A stretch of 9,630 nt of DNA, from contig DUZM01000285.1 in assembly GCA_013349485.1 (NCBI GenBank), forward strand, positions 1 to 9,630, given 5' to 3'. The translations under genes and the position numbers were made by a program. The stretch comes from Candidatus Hydrogenedentota bacterium. GTDB taxonomy: Bacteria > Hydrogenedentota > Hydrogenedentia > Hydrogenedentales > SLHB01. Below the pieces are notes generated by a model. That model ran no database searches. It was not told the DNA's origin and worked only from the letters and a program-made list of their open reading frames with translations. Numbering within the stretch: position 1 is the stretch's first letter; the number at the start of each line of letters is the position of its first letter. Of this stretch, positions 1 through 7,038 are shown piece by piece.

Positions 1-22
1 CGCATCTGGCCGGCCCGCGTAC

Positions 23-787
23 GTGCGGGCGCTTCTGGTCAGTCTCGGGTTTGTCGCGATTCTAATTGTTGTGGTTTCCGTTTCGTTTGTTGCTCTTTCT
101 TCCAGGAAACCTGCCGTAATCGACGAGCCCCCTCAAGAAGCGGCAACGCTTTCGACGCCCGAGGCCGCACCCGCGCCCCCAGCGCCTCAAGTCGAGCGTA
201 AAGAAACCCCCGAGGAACTGGCGGGACACGTAAACGAACTCGCAGGTCAACTTGGGGACCTTTCCGAAAACGCGGTCTGGCAGCAGGTTGCAGACCTTCG
301 TAAGCGGATCGACGGACTCGCCGTTCCGTCCGCGAAGGAGCCACTGAGCCGGCAGGTAGACGCGATTGTTGTCGCCAAGCTGGATATCCAGGCGCAGAAC
401 CGCATCGAACGCGCCCGCGGCCTCTACAATCAGGGGGATTTTGGCCGCACGCTGCAGCAGTGCCAAGCGATTATGGACTTCTACGACCGTCGCGAAATTC
501 CTGAACTCGTTTCCGAGGAATCGCAGGGGTCGTTGCTGCTGGCCGAGGCACGCGATATGGCCGCTGCAGCGGCGAGGTTGAGCGACCCAAGTCAACGGTA
601 CGCCGTGCGCGGGTTCGCCCTGTTCGGCGAAGAGGTCTTTGCTACGCTCTTCGACACCGCCACCGGCGACAGTCTCCGCGTCAAGAAGGGGGACCGCGTC
701 GCCGAGTTCTCCGTCGAGGGCGTCGATGCACGGCTCCGGACCGTCACCCTTCGCCGGCGCAACGAAACGACGACCCTCTACAGATGA
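23..787 (+). CDS. Membrane-anchored envelope protein with GspC/PilP-like C-terminal domain (5' end uncertain)
   Basis: The 254-residue product begins with a hydrophobic stretch (about residues 4-26, rich in L/V/I) that looks like one N-terminal transmembrane anchor. A Pro/Ala-rich linker follows (about 30-60), then a charged helical region (about 60-180) with a TPR-like segment around QGDFGRTLQQCQAIMDFYD. The last 60 residues look like a small beta domain with the pattern KKGDRV...VEGVD.R..TVTLRR. That pattern recalls the periplasmic 'GD x(n) V x(n) I x(n) V x L' module of GspC/PilP proteins of type II secretion and type IV pili; this is a resemblance, not an identification. The start used is GTG at 23, but the frame stays open to base 2, so the true start may be outside the window. 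The stop TGA (785-787) lies in a 12-bp tandem repeat. A generic TPR/anchor protein is equally possible. The gene is clearly real; its function is open. Confidence 0.6.
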   Translation: MRALLVSLGFVAILIVVVSVSFVALSSRKPAVIDEPPQEAATLSTPEAAPAPPAPQVERKETPEELAGHVNELAGQLGDLSENAVWQQVADLRKRIDGLAVPSAKEPLSRQVDAIVVAKLDIQAQNRIERARGLYNQGDFGRTLQQCQAIMDFYDRREIPELVSEESQGSLLLAEARDMAAAAARLSDPSQRYAVRGFALFGEEVFATLFDTATGDSLRVKKGDRVAEFSVEGVDARLRTVTLRRRNETTTLYR

Positions 788-804
788 CGCGTCAGATGAC
801 GCGT
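781..804. repeat. Perfect 12-bp tandem duplication at a stop codon
   Basis: The unit cagatgacgcgt occurs twice head to tail (781-792 and 793-804) with no mismatch. The first copy contains the last codon and the TGA stop of the upstream gene. A third, degenerate copy (9 of 12 bases) sits at 923-934. It may be simple slippage. Confidence 0.75.
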
Positions 805-971
805 TCCCGCCGCTCGAAGTGCTCCGTCCTTACCGGGGGATGATTTCAACCCATGCGGCAACCGCTCCGCGTCCCGGGAAAAAGGGGATGTCCATCCACG
901 TAAGCGCCCCGCTTCCACTTGTGCGATGACGGGTTGAAACAGGGCCGGCAAACACCTACTATGGCGCAACC
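788..971. other. 184-bp spacer before the flippase gene, no gene seen
   Basis: No plausible small gene is seen. Besides the second copy of the 12-bp repeat, the spacer holds a 9-bp inverted repeat, tttcaaccc (844-852) and gggttgaaa (931-939), with 78 bases between the arms, and a small hairpin gcgg-caa-ccgc near 855-865. I see no convincing -35/-10 pair, so the flippase could be read through from the upstream gene. Confidence 0.4.
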
Positions 972-2516
972 ATGGGCTACGGGGCGCTATATTTCCGGCA
1001 TACGGCAACGACGACGGCCATCACAATTGTGAATGGGGCGCTGTTCTATTTTCTGCGGATCGTCCTCTACCGATACTTGCCGAGCGAGGAGGACTACGGC
1101 CTTTTCTATGCGGTCATCTCGTTCTGCTTTCTGCTGTATCCGTTGCTTTCAGTCGGATTCAACCCGGGGATTGTGCCTTTCGTGACCCGTCTTCGTGAGC
1201 GGGGAAACGCCGCGGCCGTTAAACGGGTGGCTTTGGGGGCCGTTCTCGTGCAGTTGATTCCGGCGTCTGTCCTGTTGCTGCTGACGGCCGTCTTCGCAAG
1301 ACCCATTGCGACGCTCTGTTTCCACGCGCCGGACGGCGCCCCGCTCGTGCGGGCGCTTGCCCTTTTCATTATCGTTCTATTGCCGTTTCGGACGGGGGCC
1401 GTCACGCTGCTGGGGCTGCAGTATATAGCCGCCCGCAATCTGGCCGAACTCGCGCACGTGGCGTCGTGTCTAGGGGTCACCATCCTGCTGCTTGGCCGCG
1501 GCCTCGGCGTGCTCGCGCCGGCCTATGGGTATGTGCTGGGCGCCGTAGTCGGCATCGCCGTCCAGATAACTGCGCTGGGCTGCCTGAATCGGGCGGTGTT
1601 CCGCGCCCGATTCGAGTGGGATCCCCCGCTCGTGTTCGGCGTGTTCGCCGAGGGGAAGTACATGTCCGTCGCATTCGGCGGCATCACCCTTTTCTCGTAT
1701 ATGGACACCGTGATGCTGAACTTAATCCGCGGCGATCATCTTCTTGTCGCCGCATACCAGATCGCCGCACCGACCGTCATGATTCTCTACGCCTTCGTGA
1801 TGGCCGGCACGATCAACTTCATGCCGATCGCCACCACCATGTGGCTCCGGGGTGAGAGGGATCTGTTAGCGGACGGAATCCAGCGCATCTATGAGGCGGC
1901 TTTGGCCGTGGTGCTGCCTGCAACGGTGCTTCTCGCGTGTTTCTCCGACGTACTGCTCGAGGTGCTCTGGCGCAACGTCCATGACGCCCCGGACGCATTC
2001 AATATACTCGCTGTCGGATGCGTCTTTTACATGATGTGCGTGTTAAACGTCCAGATCTTGCCCGGCATCGGCCGGCCGCGCGTTGCGTGCACAATCGTCC
2101 TCACGGCCCTCGGGGCAAACCTCGTACTGAATCTCGTACTCATCCATTTTTTCGCAATTCGCGGGGCCGCTGCCGCTACCGTACTGAGCCATGTCATCGC
2201 TGCAGCGCTTGGCGTGCGGGCCATACGCCGCGAACTCAAGATTCAGTTGCGGGTGGCGGCCATCGTCGCGTCCTTGTTCCTCAACGTGATCATCGTCCTC
2301 CTCGCCCTGGGGGTCCGGGCAACGGTTCTCTATGCCGATCATCGTTTTATCGTGGCCGTTTTGAGTTGTGCCCTTCTCTATGTCCTCGCGATTGCGTGCT
2401 TGGAACTCCTTGGTGTGGCGCGCCTGCGCGAGCTTTGGCGGGTCATACGGCTTGGACGCAACACGCCCTCTCCCGGGCAAATCACAGGCAACCGTGGCGA
2501 AGCGACGCAGCAGTAG
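972..2516 (+). CDS. Polysaccharide flippase, Wzx/MOP superfamily
   Basis: The 514-residue product is almost wholly hydrophobic, with about 12-14 predicted membrane helices, the usual size and layout for MOP-superfamily lipid-linked oligosaccharide flippases. Family-like features are the N-terminal helix pair followed by 'YGLFYAVISF...YPLLSVGFNPGIVPFVT', a cytoplasmic loop with 'RLRERGNAAAVKR', the mid-protein 'YEAALAVVLPATVLLACFSDVLLEVLW' segment, and the C-terminal 'GIGRPRVACTIVLTALGANLVLNLVLIHFFAIRGAAAATVLS' region. The last 40 or so residues are a charged cytoplasmic tail. ATG 972 is the first usable start: the same frame has a TGA at 927-929 and no other start codon between. No clear Shine-Dalgarno is seen. 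The expected role is moving undecaprenyl-linked glycans across the inner membrane for capsule, O-antigen or exopolysaccharide. No glycosyltransferase is in the window, so the substrate is unknown. A MATE-type exporter is a less likely alternative. Confidence 0.85.
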   Translation: MGYGALYFRHTATTTAITIVNGALFYFLRIVLYRYLPSEEDYGLFYAVISFCFLLYPLLSVGFNPGIVPFVTRLRERGNAAAVKRVALGAVLVQLIPASVLLLLTAVFARPIATLCFHAPDGAPLVRALALFIIVLLPFRTGAVTLLGLQYIAARNLAELAHVASCLGVTILLLGRGLGVLAPAYGYVLGAVVGIAVQITALGCLNRAVFRARFEWDPPLVFGVFAEGKYMSVAFGGITLFSYMDTVMLNLIRGDHLLVAAYQIAAPTVMILYAFVMAGTINFMPIATTMWLRGERDLLADGIQRIYEAALAVVLPATVLLACFSDVLLEVLWRNVHDAPDAFNILAVGCVFYMMCVLNVQILPGIGRPRVACTIVLTALGANLVLNLVLIHFFAIRGAAAATVLSHVIAAALGVRAIRRELKIQLRVAAIVASLFLNVIIVLLALGVRATVLYADHRFIVAVLSCALLYVLAIACLELLGVARLRELWRVIRLGRNTPSPGQITGNRGEATQQ

Positions 2517-2555
2517 TTGCAGGTAGATGCGTCGCTGCAGTAGATTGCCTGTGAT
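2481..2555. repeat. Nested inverted repeat spanning the flippase stop codon
   Basis: Outer arms of 11 bp are atcacaggcaa (2481-2491) and ttgcctgtgat (2545-2555). Inner arms of 9 bp are agcgacgca (2501-2509) and tgcgtcgct (2528-2536). The apical loop is 18 nt and carries the TAG stop (2514-2516). A direct repeat overlaps the structure: gcagtagttgc (2510-2520) and gcagtagattgc (2537-2548). It could act as a transcript-end hairpin, but no T-tract follows. Confidence 0.6.
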
Positions 2556-2685
2556 AGGGGGGACGTTCCGAAACTGAACGGCACCTGCTGGCACCTGCTC
2601 GCTGCACGCGCCCGGCGACCCTTGGCGCCGAACCGGGCCGAACGGGACAACAGAACTGCGCGGAAGGGCACGTTGTCTAACGCCT

Positions 2686-2713
2686 TTTACACAGAATTCG
2701 CCGTTTGCATAAT
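2686..2713 (+). promoter_or_regulatory. Candidate sigma70-type promoter for the metallopeptidase gene
   Basis: A -35-like TTTACA (2686-2691, 5 of 6 to TTGACA) is followed after 16 bp by a -10-like CATAAT (2708-2713, 5 of 6 to TATAAT), in an AT-rich island unlike the GC-rich surroundings. The start would be near 2720, giving a leader of about 190 nt. A weaker second pair lies just downstream: TTGACT (2733-2738), 18 bp, TACAAG (2757-2762). Confidence 0.45.
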
Positions 2714-2739
2714 GAAAGTCGATGGTTTCTCCTTGACTA

Positions 2740-2749
2740 AACATATGTT
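2740..2749. promoter_or_regulatory. Possible operator palindrome aacatatgtt
   Basis: This perfect 10-bp palindrome lies about 20 bp after the inferred start of the first candidate promoter and inside the spacer of the second. The position suits a repressor site, but a 10-bp AT-rich palindrome can arise by chance and no regulator gene is next to it. Confidence 0.2.
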
Positions 2750-2907
2750 ATTGGTGTACAAGGATTAAGAAGGTTATTTCGAGTCTCGCGGATCGAACCC
2801 GGAAAACTTCATCGATATGTCGTGCCGCGCGTTGACGTCGACGCGAGGGACGGGGGATTGTGTCGCGGGAGTCCGGCCGCGTCAAGCTGTTGTGGGAGAT
2901 TCTGTAG

Positions 2908-5900
2908 ATGTTTTCGAGAATTGCTTCAGCAATGGGAATGGTGTGTCTGTGCTTGGCCGTGTCGGCGTATGCGGCGCCGCCGCAAGCCGATCCTGCGGAT
3001 GTAGAAGCGCTCCTGAAAGACCTCGAGGGAACGACGGCCGCCGAGGCGCCGCTTGTGCTCAAGACAGGAGAAGGCTACGTGCGCTTCTTGAGCGCGCCCC
3101 CCAGCGCCCATTTCCGAACCGAGGCGTCGGCCGCAAAGGCTGCATTCAGCGCTGAGCAGGTCGCCCGCGCGTTCATGACCAAGCACGGGGGCGCGTTCGG
3201 CGTCGCGAGCGCCCGCGCAGCGTATGCCACCGAGCGGCTGAGGCAGCGCGGGGCTTATTCATTTGTCCGTTTGCAGCAAACCTACGGCGGACTGCCCGTG
3301 TTTGCCGCGGGCGCCAGTGTGCAGTTGAATCAGGAAGGCGGCGTGCTGTGCGTCTTGAGCGACGTCATGCGCGACACGATTACGCTGGATGCCAGCGTCG
3401 TCGCGCTCACGCCCACGGTTACGGCCGAGGCCGCCAAACAAGCGGCCAAGGCTTGGACGCTCGCCGAGCACGGGGAAGAGTACCCGATATCGCTCGACAG
3501 CCTTGCGTGCTCGCGCCCGGAACTTCTGGTATTTGACCCTTCGGTGCTCGGCGCGCCGGGCGCCGTGTGTCTCGCATGGCAAATGACCGTATCGAGCGAC
3601 GCGGCCGCGCTACTGCGTTTGGCGGTGTTCGTGGATGCCCACGCGGGCACGGTGGTCTTCTCCTATCCGCTAGTGCATGACGCCAAATACCGCGCGGTCT
3701 ATGACGCCAACAATCGGGTAGATTATTCCTGGTATTTTGAAGACTCTTTGCCCGGGGAACTTGTCCGCGTCGAAGGCGATCCGGCGACGGGCGACCCGGA
3801 AGTCGACCTCGCCTATGACTATCTGGGCGACACCTACGATTTCTATTTCAACGAACATGCCCGCGACAGCATCGACGGGGCCGGCCTGCCGCTGCAGGCC
3901 GTGGTCCGCTACTGCGAATGGAGCGGGGAATGCCCTATGGCCAATGCCTTCTGGGACGATTATGAGGAGGTCATGCTGTTTGGCGAGGGTTGGGCGGCGG
4001 CGGACGACGTCGTGGCCCACGAGCTTACGCACGGCGTCACGTTCAAGACATCAAATCTGATTTACTGGGGTGAGCCGGGCGCTATCAATGAGGCGTTTTC
4101 GGACATTTGGGGCGAGTTCGTGGACTTGACCAACGGCGCCGGCACGGATACGGATGCCGTACGCTGGCTCATGGGGGAAGACACCCCAATCGGCGCGATT
4201 CGCAGCATGGCGGACCCGCCAGCGTTCGGACTTCCCGCCCGATACCACGACCCATATTGGTACTACGGTTCCTGGGATTATGGCGGCGTGCACATCAACA
4301 TGGGTGTCGGCAGTAAGTTGTGCTATCTTCTTACGGACGGTGATCGATTCGGTCGTCAAAATGTCACGGGCATGGGCATATCCAAAGTGGCCGACCTGTT
4401 TTACGAGGTTCAGACGAACTTGTTGACATGGGGCTCGGACTACGCGGACCTTGCCGGCGCGCTCACACAAGCTGCCATCAATCTTGGATTCACCAGCCAA
4501 GAGCGCGACAATATAGGCCGCGCGTGCGAAGCCGTCGGCATTTCGCCGTGGCTCGAGGAAATCGAGTTGCAGAATTTCCGCGCCGTGCCGTTCTTGGGCG
4601 ACAACGGCTCGGGGGCGCTTGTGCCGGCGGTGGCGCTTTCGTGGGAGAATCCAACCAGCGACGCGTTTGACCACGTTGTACTCACGCGCAGGCCGGGCGC
4701 ACGGCCTGCCGGGCCAACGGACGGCATCGTGATCTATTCCGGCACGGGGGAAAGCGCCGACGACGGCCTGGGCGCCCTGAACTCGATGACGCCGTCGACC
4801 GACTACTACTATGGCCTGTTCGCTATGGACTCGGCCGGCGAAGTCTTCGAGTCGAACCTGATTCGGGTCACGAGCGGGAATCCGCCCGACGACGTCGGGA
4901 GCCCCTCGGATTTCCTGACCGAGGCCTTCACCAATGGTACCGACCTTTCGTACACGCAGATTACGTTCTCGCCGGTGGGTGACATAACGGGCGTGTTCGA
5001 CACGCGCTATCCCGTCTCGTATGTGAACCACAGCAACTACGTAGCATCCTTCCAACAGAATGTTTTTGAGCTTCCTGTATCGAGGGCCGGCTCGATCCCG
5101 CTTCCGCTGGGAGAAGACTCCTACCAACGCCTGGGCACGTCCGATGCGCCTGTTCCTTTCTTCGGCGGGCTGTACTCTGAAATCATGATCGCCGCGAACG
5201 GGTATCTCTTGCCCGTGGATATGTCGGCCGCTTCGATTCAGATCTTTTCTGACGAGTTCGATTTCGTCAATTTCCCGTCGCTTGCGTCCCACTTCGAGAC
5301 CCCCCGGTTGTCGTTCCTGTTCGCCGACCTATCGCCGTCTTCGGGGGGCGACGTATGGGTCAAACAGGAAAGAGATCCGGAGACCGGCCAAGCCCTCAGT
5401 GAAGTGGTGACGTTCGAGAATGTGCCGGAGTGGGGCACGTCGTTGCCCAATACGGTTCAACTCGAGATGTTTTACAACGGTCAGATTCGGATTACCTACG
5501 GCGCGCTGAGCGTTCAGGATGCCGTGGTCGGCCTTTCCGACGGCAAAGGCGTACCCTTTGATCCGAACACGGGAGAACCCATCGAGACGGATCTTAGTGC
5601 GGTCGAGGCGCCGTCGGGCCTTATCATCGATCCGGTGCCGCTTCAGTTTTATACGGCGCTTTTGGATGAAAATGAAGACGAGTATGAGTTCATTGTGCGG
5701 GCGCATTCGACGGCAGGCACCCCCGCCCTTGCGGCCAGCTATTTGCCCGATGGTTCCTACTTCGTTGATCGCGGCGACGGCACAGGACGGTTCGCGTGGC
5801 GTCCTACGCCGGCCAGTGTGGGCGCCCACAGCATGGTCGTTTACGCGAGCCTCGCGGACAAGACGGCCTCGCAGGACGTGATGATATTCGTCGAACAGGC

Positions 5901-6945
5901 CGACCTGACGCCGTTGCGGCCCCAGGCGCTCGACCTGACGCTCTCGTCGGGCGACCCGCTCGAAGACCCCGGGGAGGATCGGCTTGTGGGCGTGGACGCC
6001 CAACTGACGGCGGGCTACACGTTTTACCAGCCGGACGAGGAAGCCGACCCTGTTTTGTACGGCGAAGGCGCGCCGCAGCTCATCTGGTTTGTCGACGGCA
6101 ATGTCTGCTATGCCTTGTTGAATCAAACCCTCGTGCCGTCGTGGGCGACCCAAGTCGGGCAGCGCTGGTTCTTCTCGGTTACGCCGCGCACGCAGACCGG
6201 CATGGCGGGCGATCCCACGACGTCGCCGGTTGTTACCATTGCCCCTGTTTTCACGTCGCTCAGCATCGAGTCCGGACCCGCAAGCGGCGGCGTCGCCGCG
6301 ATTCTCACGGGCATGGGATTGAGCAACACCAGGGCGGTTGCATTCGGCGATTTCGTGTCGACCGATATCCGTATTCTCAGCGATACGCAGGTGGAGGTGG
6401 TATTGCCCAAGGCCACCGCGGCAGGAACCGTCAATGTCACGGCAATCGTCGAGCTCCTATCCGGCGAGGTGTTCGAGACGCCACCGCCCGGCGACCTCAT
6501 CGACTTTGTGTACATGCCGGTTATCAGGTCCGTGATACCGAATCAAGGCATTTCGGCAGGCGGTACGACCGTGCTTATCACCGGCGCCGGATTCACCGAA
6601 GACGCCCAGGTCACGTTTGGCGGGGTGGCGGCCGAGAGCGTCGAAGTGCTGAGCGACACGGAAATCGAGGCGGTGACCCCGCCGGGGACTTTGGGTCCGA
6701 AGGACGTGACGGTAGTCGCGGCCGGCCTTTCCGTCACGCGCCGGAACGGGTTTACGTACATCGAGGCCGGCGCACTTAAGGCGGACGTGAACGGCGACGG
6801 CGCGACGAACGCGCTTGACGTGCAGTACGTGGTCAACGCCGCCCTCGGCAGGAACAAGGCTGCGCGGAACGCCGACCTTAACGCCGACGGCAGGGTAGAC
6901 TCACTCGACATTCAGATTGTTATTAACGAAGCTCTGAGCTTTTGA
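2908..6945 (+). CDS. Secreted M4 (thermolysin-family) metallopeptidase with Ig-like, IPT/TIG and dockerin domains
   Basis: The product has 1345 residues and is a zinc endopeptidase. Residues 1-22 form a signal peptide (SAYA-A cleavage likely). An FTP-like propeptide (about 85-150, FVRLQQTYGGLPVF at 119-132) and a PepSY-like region (about 165-250) precede the catalytic domain (about 260-550). The zinc motif HELTH is at 371-375 and the third ligand E395 lies in GAINEAFSD. D399, Y386 and H462 (GGVHIN) match thermolysin D170, Y157 and H231 in spacing to within two residues, so activity is expected. Then come an FnIII-like domain (560-661), a beta-sandwich with 'FFGGLYSEIMIAANGYL' (662-900), an Ig-like domain (905-997), a 'YTFYQPDEEADP..IWFVDGN' domain (about 1010-1110), two IPT/TIG domains (1113-1202, 1203-1285) and a dockerin-type pair of calcium loops (DVNGDGATNALD and DLNADGRVDSLD, 1292-1343). 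A GGGAG ribosome site (2894-2898) supports ATG 2908. It is probably cell-surface or extracellular. The peptidase call is secure; the middle domain names are approximate. Confidence 0.93.
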   Translation: MFSRIASAMGMVCLCLAVSAYAAPPQADPADVEALLKDLEGTTAAEAPLVLKTGEGYVRFLSAPPSAHFRTEASAAKAAFSAEQVARAFMTKHGGAFGVASARAAYATERLRQRGAYSFVRLQQTYGGLPVFAAGASVQLNQEGGVLCVLSDVMRDTITLDASVVALTPTVTAEAAKQAAKAWTLAEHGEEYPISLDSLACSRPELLVFDPSVLGAPGAVCLAWQMTVSSDAAALLRLAVFVDAHAGTVVFSYPLVHDAKYRAVYDANNRVDYSWYFEDSLPGELVRVEGDPATGDPEVDLAYDYLGDTYDFYFNEHARDSIDGAGLPLQAVVRYCEWSGECPMANAFWDDYEEVMLFGEGWAAADDVVAHELTHGVTFKTSNLIYWGEPGAINEAFSDIWGEFVDLTNGAGTDTDAVRWLMGEDTPIGAIRSMADPPAFGLPARYHDPYWYYGSWDYGGVHINMGVGSKLCYLLTDGDRFGRQNVTGMGISKVADLFYEVQTNLLTWGSDYADLAGALTQAAINLGFTSQERDNIGRACEAVGISPWLEEIELQNFRAVPFLGDNGSGALVPAVALSWENPTSDAFDHVVLTRRPGARPAGPTDGIVIYSGTGESADDGLGALNSMTPSTDYYYGLFAMDSAGEVFESNLIRVTSGNPPDDVGSPSDFLTEAFTNGTDLSYTQITFSPVGDITGVFDTRYPVSYVNHSNYVASFQQNVFELPVSRAGSIPLPLGEDSYQRLGTSDAPVPFFGGLYSEIMIAANGYLLPVDMSAASIQIFSDEFDFVNFPSLASHFETPRLSFLFADLSPSSGGDVWVKQERDPETGQALSEVVTFENVPEWGTSLPNTVQLEMFYNGQIRITYGALSVQDAVVGLSDGKGVPFDPNTGEPIETDLSAVEAPSGLIIDPVPLQFYTALLDENEDEYEFIVRAHSTAGTPALAASYLPDGSYFVDRGDGTGRFAWRPTPASVGAHSMVVYASLADKTASQDVMIFVEQADLTPLRPQALDLTLSSGDPLEDPGEDRLVGVDAQLTAGYTFYQPDEEADPVLYGEGAPQLIWFVDGNVCYALLNQTLVPSWATQVGQRWFFSVTPRTQTGMAGDPTTSPVVTIAPVFTSLSIESGPASGGVAAILTGMGLSNTRAVAFGDFVSTDIRILSDTQVEVVLPKATAAGTVNVTAIVELLSGEVFETPPPGDLIDFVYMPVIRSVIPNQGISAGGTTVLITGAGFTEDAQVTFGGVAAESVEVLSDTEIEAVTPPGTLGPKDVTVVAAGLSVTRRNGFTYIEAGALKADVNGDGATNALDVQYVVNAALGRNKAARNADLNADGRVDSLDIQIVINEALSF

Positions 6946-6968
6946 CTTTGACAGAACGGCCAAACGCA

Positions 6969-7002
6969 CGCCGCCGCGTCGTTACCTAACGACGCGGCGG
7001 CG
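6969..7002. terminator. Bidirectional hairpin terminator between convergent genes
   Basis: A perfect 16-bp inverted repeat has arms cgccgccgcgtcgtta (6969-6984) and taacgacgcggcggcg (6987-7002), separated by only two bases, so the real loop is probably four or more. It lies 23 bp after the metallopeptidase stop and 36 bp from the amidohydrolase stop on the other strand, so it can serve both. No T-tract follows on either strand. Confidence 0.75.
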
Positions 7003-7038
7003 CAAGTCTGATCCGGGAGGTCCCTCAACAAGTTTCCT

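Larger units (their letters stand above)
2517..2907. other. 391-bp intergenic region with repeats, promoter and long leader
   Basis: No gene is supported here. From left to right it holds the right half of the nested inverted repeat; an imperfect 10-bp tandem repeat gcacctgctg/gcacctgctc (2581-2600); a GC-rich stem with 6-bp arms gcccgg (2610-2615) and ccgggc (2633-2638); an AT-rich island of roughly 2680-2790 with promoter-like boxes; and a leader with a self-complementary segment cgcgttgacgtcgacgcg (2828-2845, one G-T pair). Confidence 0.6.

Noticed and set aside
844..939. 9-bp inverted repeat tttcaaccc/gggttgaaa as a riboswitch or structured RNA
   Set aside because: The arms are 78 bases apart and nothing between them matches a riboswitch core I know; kept only as a note in the spacer description.
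2043..2744. 233-codon minus-strand frame covering the flippase tail and part of the spacer
   Set aside because: Considered because it runs into the intergenic region, but the product has no motif, is Arg/Gly/Pro-rich and mostly mirrors the flippase coding sequence.
4051..5292. 413-codon open frame on the minus strand inside the metallopeptidase gene
   Set aside because: It is antisense to a gene with intact catalytic motifs; its product is Arg-rich with no recognisable domain, as expected of a shadow frame in GC-rich DNA.
5329..6153. 274-codon minus-strand frame within the metallopeptidase gene
   Set aside because: Same reasoning: Arg-rich, no motif, fully overlapped by a well-supported gene.
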